From the NCBI GenBank assembly GCA_017994195.1, contig JAGOLG010000008.1, positions 1 through 32,651 on the forward strand: DNA of 32,651 nucleotides. The letters are read 5' to 3'. This DNA comes from Rhabdochlamydiaceae bacterium (GTDB taxonomy: Bacteria > Chlamydiota > Chlamydiia > Chlamydiales > Rhabdochlamydiaceae). Position 1 is the stretch's first letter, and each line of letters opens with the position of its first letter. The notes under the pieces were generated by a model. That model did no database searches, was not told where the DNA came from, and was given only the letters and a program-made list of their open reading frames with translations. The translations under genes and the position numbers were made by a program. Shown here in pieces: positions 1 to 8,353 of this stretch.

Positions 1-114
1 ATATCGTATTGCTTCGATAACCCACAAAACATGAGTGAGTAGTTACTGGGAATATTTGCCTTTTCTATCAGAAGGGACTTAAATCTTAACTCTCGTTCCA
101 GCTATACTACGGCC

Positions 115-2223
115 ATGTCGAGTCAGCTAAATGAGCAGCAGCTAAGAGCGGTCCATCATGTCGAAGGGCCGGCGCTTGTAATCGCAGGCGCGGGGTCTGG
201 AAAGACCCGCGTTGTGACATTTCGCATTACACACCTGCTATCCCTAGGAATTCCCTCTGCAGAGATCCTAGCCGTTACATTCACGAATAAAGCAGCCGAT
301 GAAATGAGAAGAAGGGTCGAAAGACTTTCTAATCATTTCGTTTTGACAAGCACTTTCCATAGCCTCGGAGCAAAAATCCTAAGAGAATCGATCCATCACC
401 TGGGCTACCTGAATAACTTTACCATTTACGATGAAGATGACAGTGAAAAAGTCCTGAAAGAGTGCCTAGTTGCTTTAAATATCCATGATGAAAAAGGATT
501 TTTAAAGACCGCAAGACTGGCTATCTCCGGAGCTAAAAACGGTCTTGTTTCTCCCACAGAGCTAGCAAAAGAAGATCCAACTCTTGGCGCCCTCTATGAG
601 ATGTACCAATCAAAACTCAAGGCATCAGAGGCCGTTGACTTCGATGACCTGCTCTACCTTCCTACCGTACTCTTCCGAGCTCATCCAGACGTTTTAAAAG
701 CGTATCAAGATCGATGGAATTTTATCTTGATCGATGAATACCAAGACACCAATCATGCCCAACACCAGCTGATTAAGCTGCTCGCTTTAAGACACCATAA
801 CGTCTTTGCAGTCGGAGATCCCGATCAATCTATTTATTCATGGAGAGGTGCCGATGTAGGCAATATCTTGAATTTCGAGAAAGATTTTCCGGGAGCTGTC
901 ATCATTACGCTGGATCAAAATTACAGAAGCTCTTCCACAATCCTAAACGCTGCCAATGCTCTCATCCAAAACAACCCCTCGCGCTACGAAAAAAATCTCT
1001 GGAGCACACTCGGACCAGGAGAAAAAATCGGTCTTTATGTTTCTGATACCGACCGGCGAGAAGCAGAATTCGTCGCTCGTAAAATCGTGCACCACCATCA
1101 TGAATTTCCACTCGATGAGAGCGTGATTTTCTACCGCACGAACTTTCAATCGAGGATTTTTGAAGATACGCTTTTAAAACTTAAAATCCCCTACGTCATT
1201 ATCGGAGGAGTCTCCTTTTATCAAAGACGTGAAATCAAAGACATCCTCTCGCTGCTTCGTATTGTGCTTGCTGGTGCCGATTTTATTGCGCTAGCAAGAA
1301 CCATTAACATTCCTAAAAGAGGACTTGGTGAAAAAGCCCTCGAGAAAGTCCGAGAAGGAGCTTTGCAAGCCGGGATGTCTTTATTTGATTTCTGTACAGC
1401 TGTCATCCACAGAAAAGTCGAACTGAAACTCTCGCCTAAGCAAATGGAAGGAATGCGGGATTATGTCATGACAGTTTTGGCTTTGAAAGAAATGGTGCTT
1501 CAAAAAGTGACGCTTCAAACGCTTGTCTCCGAAGCAATAGAAAGATCTCGGTATGAAGAGTATCTCAAAGAAGATCCAGAAACTTTTGCGGAGAGACGAG
1601 ACAACCTCGCAGAGCTTGTCACAAAAGCCGCTGAATGGGAGCAAGAAAATCCACAAGGAACCCTCGCCAATTTTTTAGAAGAGCTCACCTTAAAAACCTC
1701 TTCAGATAGCAAAGAGCCCCTTACAGATTCAGTAAAACTCATGACATTCCACAACGGTAAAGGTCTTGAGTTCTCAGTTGTCTTTCTCGTTGGCATGGAA
1801 GAAGAGCTTTTTCCTCATATGAACAGCATCGATAGTGAAACGGCTCTCGAAGAAGAAAGACGGCTCTGTTATGTCGGCATGACACGTGCAAAAGCCCATC
1901 TTTATCTTTCTTCTGCTAGATATCGGTTCTTATGGGGAGGCTCTCGTATGATGCGCCCTAGCAGATTCTTAGCAGAAATACCCTCTGAGTATATTCAAGA
2001 GCTGACACCTAGGCCTCGCCCTCAAATCGGAGGTAGCGAGGAAGAGCTTCATCTTGGCGATACGGTTCATCACCGTGATTTCGGATTGGGAATTATTCAA
2101 AGACAATATGAGACGTCCTTAGGTCTTACTTACGACGTCTTCTTCTCTCAAAGCAGCCGAGTCCATAGCTTGGTTGCCAAATACGCGAAGCTGATCAAAA
2201 GCTCGGAGTACTCTCCGGACTGA
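115..2223 (+). CDS. uvrD: UvrD/PcrA/Rep-type superfamily 1 DNA helicase
   Basis: ATP-dependent 3'-5' DNA helicase of superfamily 1, expected to act in nucleotide-excision and mismatch repair and at stalled forks. The 702 residues show the Q-motif start (LNEQQLRAV), Walker A AGAGSGKT at about residues 24-31, motif II IDEYQDTNHAQ near 205, motif III GDPDQSIYSWRGAD near 235, motif IV QNYRSS near 270 and motif VI EERRLCYVGMTRAK near 585. A Tudor-like tail (about 645-695: GDTVHHRDFGLGII) matches the RNA-polymerase-contacting end of PcrA/UvrD. Length is normal for the family. The ATG lies right before the first conserved motif; no clear Shine-Dalgarno is visible. The last 105 bases overlap the 3' end of the opposing gene. 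PcrA and UvrD cannot be told apart by eye. Confidence 0.95.
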   Translation: MSSQLNEQQLRAVHHVEGPALVIAGAGSGKTRVVTFRITHLLSLGIPSAEILAVTFTNKAADEMRRRVERLSNHFVLTSTFHSLGAKILRESIHHLGYLNNFTIYDEDDSEKVLKECLVALNIHDEKGFLKTARLAISGAKNGLVSPTELAKEDPTLGALYEMYQSKLKASEAVDFDDLLYLPTVLFRAHPDVLKAYQDRWNFILIDEYQDTNHAQHQLIKLLALRHHNVFAVGDPDQSIYSWRGADVGNILNFEKDFPGAVIITLDQNYRSSSTILNAANALIQNNPSRYEKNLWSTLGPGEKIGLYVSDTDRREAEFVARKIVHHHHEFPLDESVIFYRTNFQSRIFEDTLLKLKIPYVIIGGVSFYQRREIKDILSLLRIVLAGADFIALARTINIPKRGLGEKALEKVREGALQAGMSLFDFCTAVIHRKVELKLSPKQMEGMRDYVMTVLALKEMVLQKVTLQTLVSEAIERSRYEEYLKEDPETFAERRDNLAELVTKAAEWEQENPQGTLANFLEELTLKTSSDSKEPLTDSVKLMTFHNGKGLEFSVVFLVGMEEELFPHMNSIDSETALEEERRLCYVGMTRAKAHLYLSSARYRFLWGGSRMMRPSRFLAEIPSEYIQELTPRPRPQIGGSEEELHLGDTVHHRDFGLGIIQRQYETSLGLTYDVFFSQSSRVHSLVAKYAKLIKSSEYSPD

Positions 2224-3072
2224 AATCCCCCAATGCCAGTACTTATCTCTCCACCTAAGCCCTTTTAAGTTCGGGAGCCAGCCTTTCGGGATAAGAGCGA
2301 TATTGGGAGCAAAAGCCGGCTTCCAAAAGTCAGCCGTCCGCTCATTCTTAAAAAGAGAGACGGTGGGGATCCCAAAAAGAGAAGCCAAATGCCCAATCCC
2401 TGAATCGTTTCCAATCATGAAACCTGACTCAGCAACACACCGGACCATTTCTTCTAAATTCTTGAAAGGGGGAGCTTCAGGCCAATCGACCCTTTCCTTT
2501 GGAGAGGCCATAAACACCGGATCGTAGCCTCTTTTCTTCAGCTCTTTTGCAAGTTTTAAGAATTTAGCTCTGGGCCAATTTTTCCCAGGCCTTGAGCTGG
2601 TAGGATGAATGATTATTTGTTTAGGTTTCGATCTTAGCTTTACATCGGGTGGGATCACTAGGCCGTTTGCCTTTTCAGCCCCTTTAATTCCCATGATCTT
2701 CTCGCAAAAAGTCACAAGATTGTCGGCAAAAGGGACTTTCCCATCAAAGCGCCCCTCTTCCCAATAAGGATAATCTTGGTTCGGTGTCGCTATGGGGTTA
2801 AGAACAATCGTCTCTTTTCGGAAATGGGCGAGGCAGTGATCTAAGACCTCTTTCATCCATGCCGATTTTTCATAGACCACAATGAATTGATCAAACTCCT
2901 CATATTTCGGAGGGAACGGACGAATCGGTAGCTGAGGAAACCATCCTTGCAGCTCTTTCATGAAGGGATGGAAGGTCACCGGCTCATGTCCAGCTCTTCT
3001 CAAATTCTCCGAAAGAATAAGAGTCAGTAAACAATCACCAAGGCCTGCACAACTAAATATAGCTATTTTCAT
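2119..3072 (-). CDS. Glycosyltransferase family 9 (ADP-heptose:LPS heptosyltransferase-like)
   Basis: Likely transfers a heptose or related sugar to the lipopolysaccharide inner core at the cytoplasmic face. The 317 residues begin MKIAIFSCAGLGDCLLT, a typical GT9 start (I-x-x-x-G-x-G-D-x-L-L). Two C-lobe hallmarks are present: IIIHPTSSRPGKNWP near 155 and MIGNDSGIGHLASLFGIP near 220, the D-S-G-x-x-H-L-A signature binding the nucleotide sugar. Length fits the family. It diverges from rpoN with only 34 bases between start codons. Its 3' end runs 105 bases into the opposing helicase gene, so the last 35 or so residues are encoded antisense to the helicase C-terminus. The exact sugar cannot be told from sequence; it might be a heptosyltransferase or another GT9 enzyme. 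Confidence 0.85.
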   Translation of the reverse strand: MKIAIFSCAGLGDCLLTLILSENLRRAGHEPVTFHPFMKELQGWFPQLPIRPFPPKYEEFDQFIVVYEKSAWMKEVLDHCLAHFRKETIVLNPIATPNQDYPYWEEGRFDGKVPFADNLVTFCEKIMGIKGAEKANGLVIPPDVKLRSKPKQIIIHPTSSRPGKNWPRAKFLKLAKELKKRGYDPVFMASPKERVDWPEAPPFKNLEEMVRCVAESGFMIGNDSGIGHLASLFGIPTVSLFKNERTADFWKPAFAPNIALIPKGWLPNLKGLRWRDKYWHWGISVRRVLRAFDQLRVFGNQAMDSAALREEDVVSKT

Positions 3073-3086
3073 TTTAATATGATTTC

Positions 3087-3092
3087 TATAAT
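3087..3092 (+). promoter_or_regulatory. Possible -10 box for rpoN
   Basis: A perfect TATAAT lies in the 34-base AT-rich gap between the divergent GT9 and rpoN genes, 14 bases before the rpoN ATG. It would give a very short leader. No good -35 box is visible at the proper distance, so this is only a candidate. Confidence 0.25.
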
Positions 3093-3106
3093 AAATAAAA
3101 TTAGAA

Positions 3107-4330
3107 ATGGAATCAATAAAAATAAACGCCGAATTAAAATCTAGAACAGAGCAAGCAACTATTTTAACTCTTGCTCTTAGAGAGGCGCTTTCTATTTTAG
3201 AGATGCCCCTTCCCGCTCTGGCTGAATGGCTTCAAGAGCAGATTGAACAAAATCCCGCTCTCCAGTTCGAGGAAGAGCCGGGCGATTGGGAAAAAGAGCG
3301 CTCGAATAACTTCCACACCCTTTCTCATGCAGAAACCTCTTGGATCGACCAGATCGCAGCCCCAGGAGAGACTCTTTATACCTATCTTCTCCAGCAAGCC
3401 CGTGAAGTTCTTTCTTCCCCAGATGATTTAAAAGAAATGGAAGAGCTCATCGGCAACCTCGATGAAAAAGGGTTCCTCGGAGATACCCCTGCTGACCCCA
3501 AACTCTTAAATATCCTCTATACGCTCGACCCTCCCGGCATTGGGGCTAAAAACCTTCAACACTCCCTTCTTCTCCAGCTTGAGCGCAAAGGAGAAAAAGA
3601 GTCTTTGGCTTACCGTCTTATCCACGATCATTATGATGATTTTATCAACCGCCGCAAAAACCTTCCCTGTTCGCCTAAAGAGCTCGAAGCTGTCGTTGAT
3701 ACTCTCTCCCATTTGAGTCTTGATCCCGCCGCACCCTTTAGACAGCTCTCTTTACCTCTTCAAACACCCGATGTGTTCATTGAGTCCCATGAAAATGGAT
3801 GGGGCATCTCGCATAACGATGCTCTCTTGCCCAAATTTACACTTAATTTAGCCCCAGAACTCAGCCATTTCGAGCCGTCTGCTAAGTGGACTCTAAAAAT
3901 GCTGACGCGCCGCGGTCAAATCATCACCGCCATTGTAAAAATCGTGCTCGAAGTGCAAAACGATTTCTTCCTCGGAAAAACATCCGACCTTCACACTCTT
4001 ACATTCAAGCAGGTGGCAGAAAAACTCTCTCTTCATGAGTCGACGATTTCCCGGGCTGTGAAAGAAAAGGTCCTTTCATCACCTCGTGGGATTTATCCGC
4101 TCCGATTCTTTTTTCCGCATGCGAGCTCAGCTTTCATTTCACATCACACGGCAAAAGAAAGACTCAAAAACCTCATCGAACATGAAAGTAAGCATAAACC
4201 GCTCTCAGACCAAGAGCTTTCGAAATTATTGCATGCGCAAGGTATTCCTTGCGCACGTCGTACCATCGCTAAATACAGAAAAAGTTTAAAAGTCCCTGTT
4301 GCTTCTCAGAGGAAGCAGCGAATTAGTTAG
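3107..4330 (+). CDS. rpoN: RNA polymerase sigma-54 factor
   Basis: Alternative sigma factor that directs RNA polymerase to -24/-12 promoters and needs an AAA+ activator. In chlamydiae it controls developmental-cycle genes. The 407 residues show region I (LREALSILEMPLPALAEWL, then IEQNPALQFEEE), which binds the activator and core polymerase; a core-binding domain around 120-250; a helix-turn-helix (FKQVAEKLSLHESTISRAV, about 305-325); and the RpoN box ARRTIAKYRKSL at about 383-394, which reads the -24 element. It is shorter than the E. coli protein (477), mainly because the acidic region II is small. The RpoN box is intact. Its last 70 codons recur, diverged, at 9241-9450. Confidence 0.95.
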   Translation: MESIKINAELKSRTEQATILTLALREALSILEMPLPALAEWLQEQIEQNPALQFEEEPGDWEKERSNNFHTLSHAETSWIDQIAAPGETLYTYLLQQAREVLSSPDDLKEMEELIGNLDEKGFLGDTPADPKLLNILYTLDPPGIGAKNLQHSLLLQLERKGEKESLAYRLIHDHYDDFINRRKNLPCSPKELEAVVDTLSHLSLDPAAPFRQLSLPLQTPDVFIESHENGWGISHNDALLPKFTLNLAPELSHFEPSAKWTLKMLTRRGQIITAIVKIVLEVQNDFFLGKTSDLHTLTFKQVAEKLSLHESTISRAVKEKVLSSPRGIYPLRFFFPHASSAFISHHTAKERLKNLIEHESKHKPLSDQELSKLLHAQGIPCARRTIAKYRKSLKVPVASQRKQRIS

Positions 4331-4417
4331 CCTCTTTGGGTAAATAACCGAGGAGGAAGCTTTTATTAGTAGTGTCTTTTGGAAAACTTTATATATGCTG
4401 GCAAAGCCATTCTACAT
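4107..4417. repeat. Long direct repeat, copy A (rpoN 3' end plus tail of neighbouring gene)
   Basis: This segment aligns without a gap to 9227-9537, always 5120 bases apart. It covers the last 75 or so codons of rpoN, its terminator and a remnant of the 3' end of the gene now found at 9443-10582. By hand count the coding part (4121-4330) differs at 19 of 210 bases, and the part past the stop codon (4331-4417) at 21 of 87. Both repeats face the same way and bound the island of paralogous genes. Confidence 0.85.
4331..4366 (+). terminator. Rho-independent terminator of rpoN
   Basis: Directly after the rpoN stop codon a nine-pair stem (CCTCTTTGG with CCGAGGAGG, two G-T pairs) closes an eight-base loop and is followed by AAGCTTTTATT. 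The stem is conserved in the repeat copy at 9451. Confidence 0.6.
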
Positions 4418-5129
4418 CGCCCTGCAAACGAATAATTTCTGCATAAATTACCCTAGTCTGGCGGATTTGTTCCTCTTGTTGAGAACTGCGCGATAGTAAC
4501 CGATCCAGCTGTTCATTGAATTTTCTCGATTCGTTGATCGTCGCCGATATAAGAGCAAGTTGTCGTTCCGCCACAATACCTTGTTCTTCTATATCTTGTT
4601 GCGATCTTCGAATTTGAGTGGTTAAAGATTGCAAGTGTTTATCAATCCCATCTATTTTCCTGTTCGTTGCCTGTATTTGAACAGTCAAATCATTCATTTT
4701 GCCATTGACGCCGATAGCATCTGCATTACACATGGAAAGTTGAGCCATATACATAGTCAAATCTGCTTTTAGAGATGCTAGTTTTGTTTCAAATTCTACT
4801 CGTTCCGCGGTACTTGCAGCCACGTATCTTTTTCTCGCTTCTACAATTGCAGCTTCTACTTTCTTCTCTGTCACCGCTTTGAGATAGGCAAAGGTGCCAA
4901 TATGTGTCCTAGCATGAGGTTTTTCCATTTTCTTGATCGTTTTATGTAAAAATGGCTCAAGTGATTTTTCACCACGATGATAGTGACAACCTTTGATCAA
5001 TGCTTGCGCACACTCATCAATGGTAATATATGTTTTATTAATATAATAATTATTGACAAAACCATTATATATAATCGAAATCAATTTTTTTTGATTCATA
5101 GGATATGTTGCTAAAGAAACTAATGCCAT
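4389..5129 (-). CDS. Island paralog 1: conserved N-terminal domain plus coiled coil
   Basis: Function unknown. The 246-residue protein has an N-terminal domain of about 95 residues shared with the products at 7347-8183 and 8354-9088: YNGF, NKTYIT, a cysteine pair and histidine in DECAQALIKGCHYH, and ARTHIGTFAYLKAVT. A long heptad-rich helix follows, predicted as coiled coil. It lies 21 bases downstream of the 686-residue gene, with its own strong Shine-Dalgarno (GGAGGT), so the two are probably cotranscribed. The C-terminus VEWLCQHI matches VEWLRQQI near the end of the 9443-10582 protein, and past the stop the frame still reads like the rest of that tail, so the end looks grafted. No signal peptide or membrane segment is visible. 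A secreted or structural role is a guess. Confidence 0.8.
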   Translation of the reverse strand: MALVSLATYPMNQKKLISIIYNGFVNNYYINKTYITIDECAQALIKGCHYHRGEKSLEPFLHKTIKKMEKPHARTHIGTFAYLKAVTEKKVEAAIVEARKRYVAASTAERVEFETKLASLKADLTMYMAQLSMCNADAIGVNGKMNDLTVQIQATNRKIDGIDKHLQSLTTQIRRSQQDIEEQGIVAERQLALISATINESRKFNEQLDRLLSRSSQQEEQIRQTRVIYAEIIRLQGDVEWLCQHI

Positions 5130-5150
5130 AAAATAAACCTCCGTCGGTTA

Positions 5151-7211
5151 TTATTTTAATATACTGCCTTCTCGTCTTCGAAGAAATTCTTGTAGTACAG
5201 ATCGATCTACAGTTCTCAATGAGTTTGCAACTTGATCTGCATGAGTAGAAAGATCTTGTGTAGATCTTTCAAGCATTGCTACCGAACGGTGGCATGCTTC
5301 AATAGAATCACCAGTTCTTTCTGCTTGAACAAGTAGAGCGTCAATAGCTTCTTCAAGGCTTCCTAGAAGAGTACTCGCCTGCTCAGCCTGTGCGTTGAGC
5401 TCCGTAAGAGCCGTCAGAATGGCATCATTATTAGATGCTTGTTCCTCGACAAGTCGACTCATCTGGGCTAATAAAGCTTCACATTCATCGAAAATAGGGT
5501 CCAGAGAAATTTGTTCGACATGCACATTATCTACCGTCGGCAGGTTAGAAAGCTCATGAATGAATGCTTCCATTTCATCATTTAGTCCAACTAGCGCACT
5601 GTAAATCTTAGGATCTTCTAGAAGCGAAGGTGGAACATATTTAGAAAGAGCATCCAAATGCTGCTGTGAACGAGAAAGGGAAAGGAAGTTCTCGATCGCC
5701 TTTTGCCTCTCCATTGCTCTTTTTAACTTGTTTTTATTGCTCCCAAAGGGTTTTTTTCCTATCCCAATCGCTTTTGCTGCTTTATTTCCAATCGAACGTA
5801 CACGACGTCTTATTTTTTGCATGTTTAGAGAAAGAACCGTGATTGATTCTGGAACTCCGGGTATGACTTTATCTAAACCAAATGTTGGTAATCCAACAGC
5901 AAGCTTTAAATCTTCGGGTCGGGTAATACGAGCATCTGCATTAAACTTTACCGGAACTCCATAAATTGGAACAATTGCATTGAATTGAACTCTTGCTTTA
6001 AGCGGGTCGTGTGGGGCGACAATCAGTTTACCTTCATAATTTTCTCCCAATTTTCCACCCATTGAAACTTGAGTGTTTTTGGGTTTTTTTATGGGAACAT
6101 GCACTCCACCACTCAACCCCTCTTGACTATATGACCCTGTAATAACAGTTCGTTCAGGTTTTCTTGGATTGAATGCAACTGAACCATTAGCTCCTTCATG
6201 AGCCACTCCAACATGGAGAGTTGAACGACGGATGTTGGCTGGTTCAACAGTAACGCTAAGTTTTGTGTCTGAATGCAGATCTGCTTCTAATTTAGCAGCG
6301 GTTTTTTTTGGATGTTGCAAATTAGGATCCAATACAAATCTTACTTGTGGCTTCGGCGCTTTTTCAGACGGTTTATGGGGTGGAGTTTCTTGTGGTACAG
6401 GCTCTGGCTGACCTGATGCAGGATCTAATGGGGGTTCTTGACATCCATTTGAAGAATTACTGTCAACCGGTGAACGATCGTTGATCGATCCTGGTTTTTG
6501 AGACGGATTCTCTTCTTTTTCTGACTTACTAATTTCTTGCACTTTTTTTGCAGGTTGATTGGACTTAGTTTTGCTGACATCTATTCTCTGAGGAGATGGA
6601 GACGGCTGGTCTGAAGTAGTGGGAGGCTTAGTCGCATACTTAACAGTTGCGATGACTGTTTTAGCAGCTGTCTTGGTCAGTCCTATAGCTCCTTCATGTT
6701 GTGTACAATGACGAGAATGATCATCATAAGCATCCATTCCAGCTTCTACAGCATGCTGGATAATTATTAGACCATTGATTCCTGTAGCCAAGGTCGTTAC
6801 AATTTTTCCCTTCCTGAGCAAAGTTATACCGTCTATTGCCTGTTCTAATTCCTTTGCTAAAAACTGATAGCGGTTTTTTGCCAGATCCAGATCTAGTTTT
6901 TCTATGGGCTCTTTTTTATGGGGTGTCTCTTGCTCTTTTAACGCCTGCCCAATAATAGCTTTAGTATATCCCCAGGGAGTACAATCTGGTCTATTAGGCA
7001 AATTGTTGAGGCGCTGTATCTCTTTCTGCGCTTCTTCAGATGTAATAAGTGTAATTTTTCCATTTTCGGGTAGTTTTCCTAAGGATTCCAATTCTTCTAT
7101 TTTTTTGAGAGCAAAGCGTAAATTACCCTGTGGGGCATTCACCTCGCTCACTTTTAAGTTAGGCTGGTGATTCAACAATGGATTGCTATTATTCTTGACC
7201 GGTTGTGTCAT
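5151..7211 (-). CDS. Large multidomain hypothetical protein, effector-like
   Basis: Not recognised. The 686 residues fall into: an N-terminal charged helical part (1-130); two weakly hydrophobic stretches (about 136-158 and 174-194); a Pro/Ser/Lys-rich disordered linker (195-300); a beta-rich region (about 317-440) of alternating short strands and glycines, such as ITGSYSQEGLSGGVHV; a strongly basic patch (466-505, with KIRRRVRS and KKPFGSNKNKLKR); and a C-terminal coiled coil (about 570-680). There is no Sec signal peptide. Such modular architecture is common in chlamydial type III effectors, but no family match backs this. A Shine-Dalgarno-like AGAGGTC precedes the ATG. It heads a probable two-gene operon with the paralog at 4389-5129 and lies inside the repeat-bounded island. 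Confidence 0.75.
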   Translation of the reverse strand: MTQPVKNNSNPLLNHQPNLKVSEVNAPQGNLRFALKKIEELESLGKLPENGKITLITSEEAQKEIQRLNNLPNRPDCTPWGYTKAIIGQALKEQETPHKKEPIEKLDLDLAKNRYQFLAKELEQAIDGITLLRKGKIVTTLATGINGLIIIQHAVEAGMDAYDDHSRHCTQHEGAIGLTKTAAKTVIATVKYATKPPTTSDQPSPSPQRIDVSKTKSNQPAKKVQEISKSEKEENPSQKPGSINDRSPVDSNSSNGCQEPPLDPASGQPEPVPQETPPHKPSEKAPKPQVRFVLDPNLQHPKKTAAKLEADLHSDTKLSVTVEPANIRRSTLHVGVAHEGANGSVAFNPRKPERTVITGSYSQEGLSGGVHVPIKKPKNTQVSMGGKLGENYEGKLIVAPHDPLKARVQFNAIVPIYGVPVKFNADARITRPEDLKLAVGLPTFGLDKVIPGVPESITVLSLNMQKIRRRVRSIGNKAAKAIGIGKKPFGSNKNKLKRAMERQKAIENFLSLSRSQQHLDALSKYVPPSLLEDPKIYSALVGLNDEMEAFIHELSNLPTVDNVHVEQISLDPIFDECEALLAQMSRLVEEQASNNDAILTALTELNAQAEQASTLLGSLEEAIDALLVQAERTGDSIEACHRSVAMLERSTQDLSTHADQVANSLRTVDRSVLQEFLRRREGSILK

Positions 7212-7249
7212 ATTTGACCTCTACTTGCTGTAAGTTTTTAGAATACAAT

Positions 7250-7340
7250 CTCCAGTTACTTCTGCATCATATCTTTGAACCAATCTTCAGCATGATGCGC
7301 AAACAAAGTGTTTTCCAATCTTCACCTCTAAACTAGGCAA
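7250..7340. repeat. Degenerate repeat downstream of paralog 2
   Basis: The bases around 7265-7340 resemble those at about 8290-8360 (shared ATGCGCA, then a run like TTTCC-ATCTTC-CTCT-CAAACTA). Each copy sits at the 3' end of one of the tandem paralogs, showing that the duplicated unit included the 3' flank. The alignment is loose, roughly two thirds identical by eye. The interval 7212-7346 also has to carry any promoter of the 686-residue gene; none is obvious. Confidence 0.4.
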
Positions 7341-7346
7341 GAGCTT

Positions 7347-8183
7347 TTAAATAAAAGTTCTCATCTCTTGATCAAGGCAACTCAACATTGCATTAATGTC
7401 GGTATGATTATATTGCGTTTTAGCAAGACGAGCTGTTAATTTCTCTAATCGCTTTTTCAGCATATCGCTTTCGTTCATTTTTACCTGCACCTTAGGCCGG
7501 TCTTGAACTGCTTTAAGTAACTGTGGATTTAAAGGTTCCGCTCGCCCACATCTCCCAATCAATTGTACGTCTACTTTAATTTTAAGACCCAGGTTAGACA
7601 GTGGTGATTGTGTGGGGTTTTGCCATTGCTCAAATGAATTAAAATATTGAGATGTTTCTTCACGTACGTGGTTTATTTGAGTTTCTAAATCCACGATGGA
7701 CGCCTTAAGCTGATCGATGTCTTTTTGAATAAGAGGATTTTTGGCTTTTAAATTTGTAATATCTTTATTTAGGTTGATGATTGTTTGTTGACAAATAGCA
7801 AGGGCTTTTTGACTCGTTTGCACCTTTACGCGCAAAGAACCCAAAGTACTCAATTGTGCTTCTAGGCGCGCTTTCTCCGCTGCCCTTTGTTTTTCTGTAT
7901 TTGCTAGAGCTTGCGCCGCTTTCACTTTTTGGGTGGTTACAGCATTAAGTTGAGCAAAAGTTCCGATATGCGTCTTTGCTGAACGTTTATCTATTCTGCT
8001 GATTGTTTTACGAAGAAAACGTCCAACCTCTCCCTTTCCTTGATGATAACTACATCCTCGGACTAGAGCCGCTGCACAGTCATCAACTGTGATATAAGTT
8101 TTGTTTAAGTATCCTCTACTAGCAAAGCCATTGTAAATCTGATTCACTAATCCTGGATATTTTTGTGCAATGGGATGAACCAT
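7347..8183 (-). CDS. Island paralog 2: conserved N-terminal domain plus coiled coil
   Basis: Function unknown; 278 residues. Residues 1-94 are identical to those of paralog 3 (8354-9088) and clearly related to paralog 1 (4389-5129): QIYNGFASRGYLNKTYIT, DDCAAALVRGCSYHQG, AKTHIGTFAQLNAVTTQKV. After residue 94 comes an Ala/Lys/Glu/Gln-rich coiled coil that diverges quickly from paralog 3, ending in a tail of its own (about 180-278). A strong Shine-Dalgarno (AAGGAGG, seven bases before ATG) and the upstream 67 bases are identical to those of paralog 3, so expression signals were copied too. No signal peptide or membrane helix is seen. The invariant Cys-x6-Cys-x-Tyr-His could be structural or metal-binding; this is unproven. 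Confidence 0.8.
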   Translation of the reverse strand: MVHPIAQKYPGLVNQIYNGFASRGYLNKTYITVDDCAAALVRGCSYHQGKGEVGRFLRKTISRIDKRSAKTHIGTFAQLNAVTTQKVKAAQALANTEKQRAAEKARLEAQLSTLGSLRVKVQTSQKALAICQQTIINLNKDITNLKAKNPLIQKDIDQLKASIVDLETQINHVREETSQYFNSFEQWQNPTQSPLSNLGLKIKVDVQLIGRCGRAEPLNPQLLKAVQDRPKVQVKMNESDMLKKRLEKLTARLAKTQYNHTDINAMLSCLDQEMRTFI

Positions 8184-8250
8184 AAGATAACCTCCTTAGG
8201 TTAATGAAAAAAAGAATATGCTATGTTGGAATATAAAGAAAATATAAATA
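7852..8250. repeat. Near-identical tandem repeat, copy 1
   Basis: This block equals 8751-9155 except for three substitutions and one six-base in-frame difference (one versus two extra GCTAGA units) by hand comparison. It spans the N-terminal half of paralog 2 and its upstream region. Outside the block the two genes drop abruptly to loose similarity. Confidence 0.85.
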
Positions 8251-8353
8251 GACTGTTTATTTTTTGAAAAATTCTCAGTCATCTACGCACCACATCTTCA
8301 TATTAATCTCCGATACAATGCGCAGATATATGTTTCCTATCTTCCTCTTCAAA

